DNA of 18,158 nucleotides from Prevotella sp. (GCA_017424205.1 JAFPAS010000254.1:1-18158), one strand, 5' to 3'; positions 1 through 8,330 are shown, numbered from the stretch's first letter. Notes: generated from the letters alone by a model not told the origin. Numbers and translations: made by a program.

Positions 1-2
1 CC

Positions 3-100
3 AAAGTATCGTCCTCTATCTTCGCTGCTGAAAGCGGCATATCTTCTTTTATCTTCCTATAACTTCTCAAATCAAAAAGTATCTTCCTATATCTTCTTAA
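3..100. repeat. Three imperfect direct repeats of a TATCTTC-rich unit
   Basis: A unit of the form TATCTTCCTATATCTTC occurs at about 7-23, 50-66 and 80-96. The pair 50-70 and 80-100 matches at 19 of 21 bases, and 3-23 against 76-96 also matches at 19 of 21. Each unit is itself two TATCTTC-like heptamers about 10 bp apart, roughly one helical turn. They lie between the window edge and the GH3 gene. They could be protein-binding sites, a short tandem array, or part of the intergenic sequence after an unseen upstream gene. No TAnnTTTG promoter element is visible between them and the GH3 start. Confidence 0.55.
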
Positions 101-143
101 CATCCGAAACTTGAGTATTTAATTCATAAAAACCATACGAAAC

Positions 144-2540
144 ATGCACAAGAAACTATTCATGGCAGGCCTGCTATCCGTAGCTTTTGCAGGACAGATG
201 GCGGCGCAGTCAGCCTTTATCTATCCGAAGAACCAAGCTACAGCCCCTGCTATAGCACGTGACGAAGCCATAGAGGCGAAGGTAGAGCAGGTGCTCTCTA
301 CACTCTCGCTCGACGAGAAGATAGGTCAGATGGTCGAACTCGACCTGCGTATCATAACCGTTCAGGACAAGTCAGGCCGCTGGGTGGTAGACCAGCACAA
401 GCTCGACTCCATACATAGCAACTATAAGATAGGCTCCTTCCTCAATACCCCAGGACCGCAGGGCGTGACAGCGGCAGAGTGGGAGAAGGTTATAGCCCAG
501 ATACAGGCATCTGCCATAAAGTATACGGGCATACCAACCGTGTTCGGTGTCGATGAGAATCACGGTGTGACATACACCACCGACGGCACGCTGATGCCGC
601 AGAATATAAACGTGGCAGCCACGTTCAATCGCGACGTGGCATACAACGGAGCACGCGTGACGGCATACGAGACACGTGCCTGCTCAGTGCCATGGACCTA
701 TTCGCCTACTGTCGACCTCTCGCGCAATCCGTCATGGCCTCGCTGTTGGGAGAACTTCGGTGAGGACTGCCTGCTCAGTTCAGAGATGGGACGCATGATG
801 ACACTCGGTTTCCAGGGAGCCGATCCTAACCATATCGGACAGCAGAATATAGCCGTTTCGGTGAAGCACTACATGGGCTACGGCGCTCCAGTGTCAGGAA
901 AAGACCGCACGCCAGCCATCATTGCGCTGCAAGACCTGCGCGAGAAGCACTTCGCTCCGTACAAGGCATGCATCGAAGCCGGTGCGCTCACCGTCATGGT
1001 CAATTCAGGAAGCATAAACTACATGCCAGTGCATGCTGACAAGACCCTGCTCACTGGTTGGCTGAAAGAAGGGCTGCAGTGGGACGGAATGCTCATAACT
1101 GACTGGGCAGATGTCAACAATCTGTTTAACCGAGAGAAAGTGGCACACGACAAGAAAGAAGCCCTGTGCCTCGCCATCAATGCGGGCATCGACATGCTCA
1201 TGGACCCATACAGCTGCGACTGCATACAGCTGCTGCACGAACTCGTAGACGAAGGCAAGGTGAGCGAGGGCCGTATAGACGATGCCGTGCGCCGCATCCT
1301 GCGTCTCAAGGCACGCCTTGATCTCTTCGACCACCCTACACAGCGTCTGCGCGACTATCCGCTGTTCGGCAGCGAAGAGCATCGTCAGGTGTCATACACA
1401 GGCGCAGTAGAGTCGATGGTGCTTCTGAAGAACAACGGCATTCTGCCGCTGGCTCCCGGCAAGAAGATTCTTGTGGCAGGACCAAATGCCAACAGCCTGC
1501 GTACGCTCAACGGCGGATGGACCTACACATGGCAGGGTAAGGGCATCGACGAGATAATCAGCAATGTAGTTGCCGCAACATCTAAGCGCAAGGCGTCGCA
1601 AGGCGGCCCGTTCGTAAAGCCAAGCACCATATTCGAAGCCCTCTGTGCAGAGTATGGCAGCCAGAACGTCATGCTCGACACCACACTGCAGTATGACAAT
1701 AACGGCGAATACTACGAGGAGATTCTCCACGACCCAGACTTCCGCACACTGACAGCTTCTGCCGCTACAGCCGATGTCATCATTGCCTGCATAGGTGAGA
1801 ACACATACTGTGAGACACCGGGCAATCTGACAGACCTGCGTCTCTCAGAAAATCAGCGCAATATGGTCAAGGCGCTCGCCGCTACAGGCAAGCCAGTCAT
1901 ACTCGTTCTCAACGAGGGCCGTCCGCGCATTGTCAGCGACATAGAACCACTTGCTGCTGCCGTGGTCGATATCATGCTGCCGTCTAACTGCGGCGGTGAC
2001 GCACTGGCACATCTGCTCAGCGGCAAGGAGAACTTCAGCGGCAGACTGCCGTTCTCATACCCACGCCACGTCTCAGCCTATACCTGCTACGACTACCGCG
2101 CCAGCGAGGTGTCAGAGACCATGGCGGGAGCATACAACTACAGCGCAGACGTATCGTTCCAGTGGCCTTTCGGCTACGGACTCAGCTATACGACATTCAG
2201 TTATCAGAATCTGCGTGTCGAGACCCCGAAGGGCAATGGTGTGTTCGGTCCGAAAGACGTGCTGACAGTCAGCGTCGATGTGCGCAATACAGGCAGCCGT
2301 GCCGGCAAGCACTCCGTGCTGCTCTATAGCAGCGACAAGGTGGCATCGCTGGTGCCAGAAGTGCGCCGTCTGCGCGACTTCAAGAAGATAGAGCTGCAGC
2401 CAGGCGAGCAGCAGACTGTCACTTTCTCGCTGCCAGCAGAGGCGCTCGCCTTTGTCAATATGCACGACCAGTGGGTGCTGGAGCCAGGCGAATTCGTGCT
2501 GCAGATAGAAAACCTCAGCAAAACAGTGCGTTGCGAATAG
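144..2540 (+). CDS. Secreted GH3 family beta-glycosidase (beta-glucosidase type)
   Basis: This is a 798-residue exo-acting glycoside hydrolase of family GH3, probably removing glucose (or xylose) from the non-reducing ends of oligosaccharides in the periplasm. A signal peptide covers about residues 1-22 (KK, hydrophobic core, then MAAQ). The N-terminal (beta/alpha)8 domain runs to about residue 390 and carries KHYMGYG with the substrate-binding Lys-His. It also carries [10 protein letters not shown], whose Asp320 is the expected nucleophile. The second domain contains [12 protein letters not shown]; by comparison with plant exo-glucanases of this family, Glu557 is the likely acid/base. After [10 protein letters not shown] comes a C-terminal fibronectin III-like domain, giving the length usual for BglX-like enzymes. 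The start is supported by the signal peptide directly behind it. A DUF2851 gene follows after 12 bp. The exact sugar specificity cannot be read from the sequence. Confidence 0.93.
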   Translation: MHKKLFMAGLLSVAFAGQMAAQSAFIYPKNQATAPAIARDEAIEAKVEQVLSTLSLDEKIGQMVELDLRIITVQDKSGRWVVDQHKLDSIHSNYKIGSFLNTPGPQGVTAAEWEKVIAQIQASAIKYTGIPTVFGVDENHGVTYTTDGTLMPQNINVAATFNRDVAYNGARVTAYETRACSVPWTYSPTVDLSRNPSWPRCWENFGEDCLLSSEMGRMMTLGFQGADPNHIGQQNIAVSVKHYMGYGAPVSGKDRTPAIIALQDLREKHFAPYKACIEAGALTVMVNSGSINYMPVHADKTLLTGWLKEGLQWDGMLITDWADVNNLFNREKVAHDKKEALCLAINAGIDMLMDPYSCDCIQLLHELVDEGKVSEGRIDDAVRRILRLKARLDLFDHPTQRLRDYPLFGSEEHRQVSYTGAVESMVLLKNNGILPLAPGKKILVAGPNANSLRTLNGGWTYTWQGKGIDEIISNVVAATSKRKASQGGPFVKPSTIFEALCAEYGSQNVMLDTTLQYDNNGEYYEEILHDPDFRTLTASAATADVIIACIGENTYCETPGNLTDLRLSENQRNMVKALAATGKPVILVLNEGRPRIVSDIEPLAAAVVDIMLPSNCGGDALAHLLSGKENFSGRLPFSYPRHVSAYTCYDYRASEVSETMAGAYNYSADVSFQWPFGYGLSYTTFSYQNLRVETPKGNGVFGPKDVLTVSVDVRNTGSRAGKHSVLLYSSDKVASLVPEVRRLRDFKKIELQPGEQQTVTFSLPAEALAFVNMHDQWVLEPGEFVLQIENLSKTVRCE

Positions 2541-2552
2541 AGAGACTGCGCT

Positions 2553-3893
2553 ATGGAGAAACTGCTGCAATACTGCTGGAAACACCGCATACTGCCTGCT
2601 GGAGAACTGCGTACGACCGACGGACAGCATGTTGAAGTCATAGACACAGGTCTGCTCAACACCGATGCAGGCCCCGACTTCTTCAATGCCAGAATACGCA
2701 TTGGCGACCGTCTGTTGGCTGGCAACGTAGAGATACACGTCCGCCGACGCGACTGGTATGCCCACGGACACGACCGTGATGCAGCTTACGACAATGTCAT
2801 CCTGCATGTTGTCGATGCTAAGTGTAACGGGGTTGCTCAGCAAGATGCAACAGCCGAGCCCCGTGATGAGGCTGTACGAACCCTCTCAGGCAATGTCCTG
2901 CCCGAACTGCAGATAACTGTGCCAGAGGAAATAATACAGAACTACCAAGAGCTACTCAGCGTAGATAGTTATCCGCCATGCTACAAGATAGTGCCGAAGG
3001 TTACACCGCTATGCATGCACTCATGGATGGCAGCACTCCAGACCGAACGGCTGAAACAGAAGACAGACGCCATAGTTGAGCATGTGTCACATTTGAAAGG
3101 CGACTGGGAGCATGCTTATTTCATAACATTGGCACGAAGCTACGGATTCGGGTCTAACAGCGATGCCCTCGAACAGTGGGCGCGCAACATGCCGATGACA
3201 TCCGTTGCCCATCATCGCGACAATCTCTTCCAGATAGAAGCGTTCTTTTTCGGACAGGCAGGCATGCTTAACATAGCTACGGTAAGAGAGCGTCTGCAAC
3301 TCGAAACCGCTGCCGATGAGTATTTTCAGCGCCTGCAGTCAGAGTATGAATATCTGAAACATAAGTTCCGCTTGGCAGACGACCATCCCCCGCTATGGAA
3401 GTATATGCGCATGCGTCCGCAGAATTTTCCTACGATACGCATAGCCCAGCTGGCACGTCTATACCACGAACGGCGCACCTCGCTGTCGCAGCTGGTGGAG
3501 TGTGATACGATAGAAAAGCTTAGCAAGATGTTCCAGTGTGGTGTTTCTGACTATTGGCAGACACACTATACCTTCGGTCATGAGAGTCAGCCGTCAGCCA
3601 AGCAACTCTCGGCTGCCAGCACTAATCTGCTCATGATAAACTGCGCCATACCGATGCTCTTTGCCTATGGTCGCCATACGGGCAGCGAAGCACTCTGCAA
3701 TAAGGCGCTCGATCTGCTCGAAAGTTTGCCTGCGGAGAATAATAATATCACCCGCATGTGGCAGCAGGTAGGGCTTGAGAGCCGTTCGGCAGGCGATACG
3801 CAGGCGCTAATACAGCTTAAGAAACAATATTGCGACCGTAAAAACTGTCTGCAATGCCGCATAGGCTACGAATATATGAAACTTAAATCATAA
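2553..3893 (+). CDS. DUF2851 family protein of unknown function
   Basis: This 446-residue protein has the hallmarks of the DUF2851 family, which is widespread and largely restricted to Bacteroidota and whose function is not known. The N-terminal part shows the family signatures DTGLLNTDAGPDFFNARI, AGNVEIHVRRRDWYAHGHD and AYDNVILHVV. The C-terminus ends with a Cys-rich stretch (YCDRKNCLQCRIG) that is also typical. There is no signal peptide or membrane segment, so it is probably cytoplasmic. It begins 12 bp after the GH3 stop, so the two are likely co-transcribed, and a strong terminator follows. The His-Asp-rich block could suggest a nuclease or metal site, but this is speculation. Length is normal for the family. 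Confidence 0.88.
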   Translation: MEKLLQYCWKHRILPAGELRTTDGQHVEVIDTGLLNTDAGPDFFNARIRIGDRLLAGNVEIHVRRRDWYAHGHDRDAAYDNVILHVVDAKCNGVAQQDATAEPRDEAVRTLSGNVLPELQITVPEEIIQNYQELLSVDSYPPCYKIVPKVTPLCMHSWMAALQTERLKQKTDAIVEHVSHLKGDWEHAYFITLARSYGFGSNSDALEQWARNMPMTSVAHHRDNLFQIEAFFFGQAGMLNIATVRERLQLETAADEYFQRLQSEYEYLKHKFRLADDHPPLWKYMRMRPQNFPTIRIAQLARLYHERRTSLSQLVECDTIEKLSKMFQCGVSDYWQTHYTFGHESQPSAKQLSAASTNLLMINCAIPMLFAYGRHTGSEALCNKALDLLESLPAENNNITRMWQQVGLESRSAGDTQALIQLKKQYCDRKNCLQCRIGYEYMKLKS

Positions 3894-3922
3894 CAGAAAG
3901 AATACCAGCATACATGCATGCG

Positions 3923-3960
3923 AAGGGAAGTGTCAGAATTGTGACGCTTCCCTTTTTTTA
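3923..3960 (+). terminator. Rho-independent terminator after the DUF2851 gene
   Basis: The arms 3925-3935 and 3942-3952 (GGGAAGTGTCA and TGACGCTTCCC) form an 11-bp stem with one G-T pair and a 6-base loop. A run of seven T follows. It lies 30 bp after the DUF2851 stop and should end the GH3-DUF2851 transcript. Confidence 0.88.
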
Positions 3961-4289
3961 TTGTTGTCAATTCAAAAACACTAATATTCAGAGGTGTCAG
4001 ACTATGCTGCAAATATCATATAAATCTCAGTGTGATATATAATAATGCCAAAGGCTGCGAATGACGGTGCAAGAAGCAGTGTCTTGCCTTGTCATTCGCA
4101 GCCTTTTGATGTGTCATTCGCAGTCTTTAGCAGAACGTGCGGATATTTTGTAGGTGCGAGAAGAAAAATAGTATGTCCTTTCTCGTTATTTCAGATGGTT
4201 TGTCTAATATATAAACTCAATGTATTCTGCATAGCAGATGAGCTTAAAATGCTTTCTACTTCATTTATTCTATCAGCACGTCACATTTC
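3961..4289. other. Intergenic region between convergent genes; no gene seen
   Basis: This stretch separates the plus-strand GH3-DUF2851 unit from the minus-strand transporter gene. Open frames here lack recognisable protein features and run into the antisense of the transporter. The only structured element is the hairpin repeat at 4050-4128. No clear T-tract terminator for the transporter was found between 4289 and 4130 on the minus strand, so the hairpin may serve that purpose. Confidence 0.6.
4050..4128. repeat. Long inverted repeat with a third copy of one arm
   Basis: AAAGGCTGCGAATGAC at 4050-4065 is the exact reverse complement of 4091-4106. The 25 bases between them can extend the stem through GCAAGA/TCTTGC (two G-T pairs and one mismatch on the way), leaving a 7-base loop. 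A third copy, 4113-4128, repeats the right arm in direct orientation with 15 of 16 matches. The structure lacks a strong T tract on either side. It may be a REP/MITE-like repeat, a bidirectional terminator between the convergent genes, or part of a small RNA. Confidence 0.7.
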
Positions 4290-6116
4290 TCAGAACGGAA
4301 AGAGCAGCGGCAGAACGAGAGTCATGACTATGCCGATGATGATCTGCAGCGGCAGTCCGACCTTGATGTAGTCGGTGAAGGTATAGTTGCCGGCATGCAT
4401 GACGAGTGCGTTGGGCGGTGTAGAGAATGGCGAAGCAAAGCACATGCTTGCGCCGAACGACACGGCGAAGAGCATAGGCATAGGATTGACGCCTATCTCT
4501 GCGGCTGCGCTGTAGGCAATAGGTGCCATGAGCACGGCAGTGGCTGTATTGCTTATGAACATCGTGAGGAGTGATGTCGTGAAGTATATTCCGGCAAGAA
4601 GAATCATAGGGCTGATGGTGCCGAGCGAGGCTACGAGCGAGTGGCTGATGAGTTCTGACGTGCCGGTCTTCTCGAGTGCCGTAGCCATAGGCATCATGGC
4701 GGCTATGAGCACAATGCTCTCCCAGTTGATGGTCTTATAGGCTGACGCTACGCTGCGGAAACATCCGCACAGCACCATGAGCACTCCGGCTGCCATGACT
4801 GCGGTGACAGGGGCAACGGGAATGAAATCGAACACCATGACGGCTACCATGAGGAGCATGATGGCTGCCGCCAGCGGAGCTTTATAGTTGAGTGTCACAC
4901 GCTCTGCCATCTCCTTCGGCTGTCCGAGCAGCACCCATCCGTTTTCGTCAGAACCGATGTTGTTGATGTTATCCCATCGGCCTTGTATGAGCAGCACGTC
5001 GCCTGCGTGGAACTTTGTCTCGGGCAGATGCTCAGAGAGGTATTCGTCGGCACGCTTTATGCCGAGCACATTGACTTCGTATTTCTCGCGGAAGCGTAGT
5101 GTGCGAAGTGTCTGTCCCACCAGTCTCGACTGTGGCATAACGACTATCTCGGCTATGCCCAGGTCGTAGAAGTCCAAGCCTGACGTCTCCTGATGGTCGA
5201 TGCGGCTCTCTTCTGCAAAGCGCGTTATCTGTTCTGATGTGCCATGCAGATAGAGTATATCGCCTTCGGCGAGAGTGCGTTGCGGTGTAGGCAGGTCTTG
5301 TGTTACGTTGCGCAGCAGTGTGTTGTGGCGGCTTTTCTCGTTTCGTATCTCGAGAATCGTAATGCCGTATTCTGCACGCAGATTGAGCTGGCTCACGCTC
5401 TTGCCTGCTATGCTGCTTCGTTTGCCTATGCGGAATGCGCTGATATTGTGAGAGATGTTGTATTCATCGGCGAGACTGTCGAGTGATTTGCTGTTGTCGT
5501 CACCCGTGTTACGCTGTTTCTTTCTGAGGAATATGCGGCTCAGCGGGAGCATGACCAGCACGCCTACGGCAAGGCATATCATGCCGAGCGGGAGGAAGGA
5601 GAAGAACTCCAAACCCTCGTGGCCGTGCTCGCGCAACGTCTCGTCGATGACGAGGTTTGGCGGTGTACCGATAAGTGTCATCATGCCGCCCATGCTGCTG
5701 GCAAAGGCAAGTGGCATGAGCAGCTGCGAGGTGTTTGTCCGGCTCTGCGCTGCCATAGAAACGATGATGGGCATCATGAGTGCCACTGTGCCTGTGTTGC
5801 TGACGAAGGCACCGATGGAGGCGGTGACAAGCACCACAAGCAGGAACATCAGAGTGTCGCTGCCGTGGGCTATGGCAAGAATGCGCTGGCTCACAAGTTT
5901 TGCCAGTCCGGTCTGCAGCACCGCTCCGCCAACGACGAAGAGGCCCACCATCATGATGATGACAGGATTAGAGAAGCCTGCCAAAGCCTCTTCGGGAGTG
6001 AGCACACCGAGCAGTATCAGCAGTGTGAGTGCTGCGAGTGCTACGATGTCAGCGCGTATGCGGCCCGATATGAAGAGTGTGATGGTTGCTGCGAGTATTA
6101 TGAGTGTTATTGTCAT
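4290..6116 (-). CDS. SLC13/DASS-type anion transporter with two RCK_C (TrkA_C) domains
   Basis: This 608-residue inner-membrane protein resembles the divalent anion:sodium symporter (DASS/SLC13, CitT/ArsB-like) family, whose members carry dicarboxylates, sulfate or similar anions. Two hydrophobic halves (about 1-195 and 410-608) each contain the paired signature of the family: SNTGT (106-110) with GTPPN (150-154), and SNTAT (522-526) with STPPN (565-569). Between them are two soluble regulatory RCK_C (TrkA_C) domains, at about 224-305 and 318-390, each ending in a GD-ILYLHG or GDVLLIQG strand. Length and order match YfbS-like members. The start is chosen because the first helix begins at once. 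The substrate cannot be assigned. The gene lies downstream of the GH53 gene on the same strand but about 400 bp away with a MITE-like element between, so it is probably not a core PUL gene. Confidence 0.92.
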   Translation of the reverse strand: MTITLIILAATITLFISGRIRADIVALAALTLLILLGVLTPEEALAGFSNPVIIMMVGLFVVGGAVLQTGLAKLVSQRILAIAHGSDTLMFLLVVLVTASIGAFVSNTGTVALMMPIIVSMAAQSRTNTSQLLMPLAFASSMGGMMTLIGTPPNLVIDETLREHGHEGLEFFSFLPLGMICLAVGVLVMLPLSRIFLRKKQRNTGDDNSKSLDSLADEYNISHNISAFRIGKRSSIAGKSVSQLNLRAEYGITILEIRNEKSRHNTLLRNVTQDLPTPQRTLAEGDILYLHGTSEQITRFAEESRIDHQETSGLDFYDLGIAEIVVMPQSRLVGQTLRTLRFREKYEVNVLGIKRADEYLSEHLPETKFHAGDVLLIQGRWDNINNIGSDENGWVLLGQPKEMAERVTLNYKAPLAAAIMLLMVAVMVFDFIPVAPVTAVMAAGVLMVLCGCFRSVASAYKTINWESIVLIAAMMPMATALEKTGTSELISHSLVASLGTISPMILLAGIYFTTSLLTMFISNTATAVLMAPIAYSAAAEIGVNPMPMLFAVSFGASMCFASPFSTPPNALVMHAGNYTFTDYIKVGLPLQIIIGIVMTLVLPLLFPF

Positions 6117-6203
6117 TGTGTTTATGTTATTTCTTAGATATGTATGATTGTGATTGTTATAAGCCTTTTTTACAAGAAAGCTGATACGGTAGACTGATGC
6201 GCA

Positions 6204-6247
6204 CCAGCAATATTAGCTCCGCCATCTGTGTGCGGAGGTGATGCTGG
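6204..6247. repeat. Imperfect hairpin upstream of the transporter gene
   Basis: CCAGCA at 6204-6209 pairs with TGCTGG at 6242-6247, and CTCCGC at 6217-6222 pairs with GCGGAG at 6232-6237. This gives two 6-bp stems with an internal loop and a 9-base apical loop. No T tract adjoins it on either strand. It could be a leader structure of the transporter transcript or the remains of a terminator of the GH53 transcript. Confidence 0.4.
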
Positions 6248-6288
6248 GATAATAATTCTCTTATGCCGCATGCGTTCTCTGTGTTGGG

Positions 6289-6489
6289 TTAAGGGGCGTT
6301 CTAAAAAATACAAATTTAAGTGTTCACTTATTCTATTGTTTCTGTTTCGGTCGCTTTTCGTCTCTTTCGATGTCATTTTGTCAAGTTTCATCAGTCACAT
6401 AGCCCGCTATGCTACTTCTTCAACTTACAAAAGCACATACGAAAGAAGAACAAAAATCAACTCGACGTATTTTTTAGAACGCCCCTTAA
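6289..6489. mobile_element. MITE-like element with perfect 23-bp terminal inverted repeats
   Basis: The bases 6289-6311, starting TTAAGGGGCGTTCT and ending AAAAAATAC, are an exact reverse complement of 6467-6489. The outermost TTAA may be a target-site duplication; because TTAA is its own reverse complement, it would look like part of the repeat. The roughly 155 bp inside are AT-rich, contain a palindrome at 6398-6411 (CATAGC-CC-GCTATG), and encode no recognisable transposase. Size, perfect ends and the lack of coding capacity fit a non-autonomous miniature element mobilised by a transposase elsewhere. It sits in the gap behind the GH53 stop codon and interrupts no gene. The family is not identified. 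Confidence 0.75.
6311..6318 (-). promoter_or_regulatory. Possible -7 element inside the MITE facing the transporter gene
   Basis: On the minus strand this reads TAAATTTG, a full match to the Bacteroidota -7 consensus TAnnTTTG. No TTTG lies 19-21 bases upstream, so only half of the promoter is present. The AT-rich context makes a chance match plausible. Confidence 0.25.
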
Positions 6490-6518
6490 GACATGCGATT
6501 CTTGCAAAGTAAAGGTGT

Positions 6519-8252
6519 TTAAGGATTGAGGACAACGGTCTTCAGAATCCTGATGTCTTTCAGCGGACGGTCGTTGCGGTCGGTCTCAACGCTCTGTATG
6601 CGCTCGGCTACGTCCCATCCGTCGGTCAGTTCGCCGAATACGGTGTATCCGCCGTCGAGCCATGGTGTGCCTGGCTGCTGGTAGTCTTCATAGTATCCGA
6701 GGCAGCTGACATACGGGTTCTTTCCTTTAGTGACAGGCCATTTGCCCCAGACGATATAGAACTGTGATGACGAGCTGCGCAGTTCGGGATTGTCGGTGTC
6801 GCTCTCGCGTGCTGCTGCCAGTGCGCCGCGCTTATGGAAGAACTGCGGATAGACTATCTCTGCCGCTATCGACTTGCTGCTGTCTGGTGTCAGCACGTCG
6901 CTGTTGCCCAGTTCTGGGGCAGGATTGTCAATGCTTGTCGGCGGAGCGGTGACTGATGCTGGGTCGCCGCTCTGAAGCATGAAATTCTCTATGACACGAT
7001 GGAAGAGCATGCCGTCGAATGCACCTGACGAGGCAAGGCGCAAGAAATTGTCGCGGTGGCGCGGTGTTTCGTTATATAGTTCCACTGTCATATTGCCTGC
7101 TGTAGTTTCTATTCTCACTCGCTGGCGGTCGTAGGGTGTGATGTCTGGCATGAAGTCTTTCAGCGCACGCATGATGTCGGTAGGGCGGCGGTCAGCGTGG
7201 AAGGCGCCGAGCTTATACTGGCGCGGATTGCACAGCGGCTCCCAATAGAACACGCCCTTGCAGCGGCCGCCTGTCTCGTTCTTGGCGCGGCGAAGCACAT
7301 CGGCATATTGCTCGCGACCCTGCTGCATGACATACGGGCGGTCGTCGTCGACGAGAAAGCCTGTCTCGGTTATCATCACGTCGCAGCCGTACTTCTTTGA
7401 TACGAGGCGGATATTCTTCATGCAGTCTGAAATTGTGGCCTTGGCGTTAGGTTCTCTGCCTGCCTCCATCGCCCAGTAGGGATAGAGTGACATGCCTATC
7501 ATGTCAAACTTGCCTCCGTATTGCAGCACGGTGTCGAGGTTGCGGTTGAACATGGCGTTGTCGAAGCCATTGTCGAGATGCACAATCACTATGGCTTCAG
7601 GGAACACGCTCTTCACAGCATCGTAGCCAGCGCCTATGAATCCGGCATACTGCTTAGGGTGATGGTCGATGTGGCCCATTGACTTGGTCAGTATGGTGTT
7701 GCCATTGGCGTCTTTCTTCTCCCAGCCTGTCACAGGATCCATCTCTACTGACCATAGCAGACCGTTGCGTGTCTCATTGCCCACCTGCACCCAGCGCGGT
7801 GTGACGCCGTTGTCGCGAAGCAGAGAGAGAACCTCTATGGTGTGAGCAGCGAGTGCCTGGCGCATCTTCTTGTATGACATGCCGTCCCATGAGGCAGGGA
7901 TATTCTGCTTGGCAGGGTCAGCCCACCAGTCGCTGTAGTGGAAGTCTATCATAATGTCCATGCCGAGGCTCTTGGCGCGAAGTGCCTTCGTGAGCACGTC
8001 ATCTTTGCCGCACCAGTTGCCATGTTTCTGAGGGTCGACCCACACTCGAAGGCGCACAGCATTCATGCCCATCTCCTTCATGAGCGCAAAGGCTTCGCGG
8101 GGTTCGCCATTCCAATTCTTGTATAGCTCGCCACGGCTCTCTTGCTCAGTGCTCCAGCTGATGTCTGCACCGACAGCAAAGTCTTGTGCAGAAAGTGGAA
8201 GACACAGTAAGGAAAGGAGTGCAAATAGTGATGTTCTGATGTGTTGTATCAT
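6519..8252 (-). CDS. GH53 endo-beta-1,4-galactanase fused to a cyclophilin-type peptidyl-prolyl isomerase
   Basis: This 577-residue exported protein joins two enzymes. After a signal peptide (1-23, ending PLSAQ), residues 26-370 form a GH53 arabinogalactan endo-1,4-beta-galactanase. Its marks are VRLRVWVDP, HYSDWWADP, the acid/base Glu160 in QVGNETRNGLLW, the nucleophile Glu296 in ITETGF, and YWEP (336-339). Residues 378-577 form a complete cyclophilin: RIETTAGNMTVELY, TPRHRDNFL, FHRVI with the catalytic-type Arg419, FMLQSGD, SSSQFYI (493-499) and YTVFGELTDGWDV. The reading frame is continuous across the 8-residue junction, and the cyclophilin has no export signal of its own. The start at 8252 is preferred because an upstream in-frame ATG at 8333 lies inside the -7 promoter box and would spoil the signal peptide. 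The gene is divergent from susC. GH53 enzymes cut beta-1,4-galactan. The role of the attached isomerase is unknown. Confidence 0.9.
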   Translation of the reverse strand: MIQHIRTSLFALLSLLCLPLSAQDFAVGADISWSTEQESRGELYKNWNGEPREAFALMKEMGMNAVRLRVWVDPQKHGNWCGKDDVLTKALRAKSLGMDIMIDFHYSDWWADPAKQNIPASWDGMSYKKMRQALAAHTIEVLSLLRDNGVTPRWVQVGNETRNGLLWSVEMDPVTGWEKKDANGNTILTKSMGHIDHHPKQYAGFIGAGYDAVKSVFPEAIVIVHLDNGFDNAMFNRNLDTVLQYGGKFDMIGMSLYPYWAMEAGREPNAKATISDCMKNIRLVSKKYGCDVMITETGFLVDDDRPYVMQQGREQYADVLRRAKNETGGRCKGVFYWEPLCNPRQYKLGAFHADRRPTDIMRALKDFMPDITPYDRQRVRIETTAGNMTVELYNETPRHRDNFLRLASSGAFDGMLFHRVIENFMLQSGDPASVTAPPTSIDNPAPELGNSDVLTPDSSKSIAAEIVYPQFFHKRGALAAARESDTDNPELRSSSSQFYIVWGKWPVTKGKNPYVSCLGYYEDYQQPGTPWLDGGYTVFGELTDGWDVAERIQSVETDRNDRPLKDIRILKTVVLNP

Positions 8253-8291
8253 GATGTTTCTTTGTTTGTTTTTGTTATGTTTCTGTATTAT

Positions 8292-8309
8292 AGCACTATG
8301 AATAGTGCT
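8292..8309. promoter_or_regulatory. Perfect 8-bp inverted repeat in the GH53 leader
   Basis: AGCACTAT (8292-8299) and ATAGTGCT (8302-8309) are exact reverse complements separated by GA. The palindrome lies about 15-30 bases inside the predicted GH53 transcript and just downstream of its promoter. This position suits an operator for a dimeric regulator. A 2-base loop is too tight for a fully paired RNA hairpin, although a 6-bp stem with a 6-base loop is possible. Confidence 0.45.
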
Positions 8310-8330
8310 GGCATATGAATATGCATCCGA

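Larger units (their letters stand above)
6117..6518. other. Intergenic region between the GH53 fusion and transporter genes, with a MITE-like element
   Basis: Both flanking genes are on the minus strand. Reading in their direction, the region holds 29 bp after the GH53 stop, the inverted-repeat element 6289-6489, an imperfect hairpin 6204-6247, and about 90 bp leading to the transporter start. No TAnnTTTG element is visible in those last 90 bp. The small open frames here mostly read through the element and show no recognisable domain. No T-tract terminator directly follows the GH53 gene. Confidence 0.6.

Noticed and set aside
3..100. CRISPR array at the left edge
   Set aside because: The repeats are short, imperfect and unevenly spaced (43 and 30 bp), with low-complexity sequence between and no cas genes.
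2112..2843. 243-codon minus-strand frame across the GH3/DUF2851 junction
   Set aside because: It is antisense to two well-supported genes and shows no recognisable domain or start signal.
4045..4371. 108-codon plus-strand frame in the convergent intergenic region
   Set aside because: It spans the hairpin repeat and the antisense end of the transporter and has no domain or ribosome site.
5455..6147. Plus-strand frames (230 and 172 codons) opposite the transporter
   Set aside because: Both mirror the transporter gene, whose motifs and membrane segments are clear; their compositions (Met/Ser-rich, or Cys/His-rich) are typical of antisense frames.
6170..6529. Short frames on both strands through the MITE-like element
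   Set aside because: They read through the inverted repeats (both ends giving YFLERPL) and encode no transposase motif; no evidence of a real protein.
8292..8309. Terminator or riboswitch in the GH53 leader
   Set aside because: The palindrome has only a 2-base spacer and no T tract, and the leader is too short and simple for a known riboswitch; an operator is more likely.
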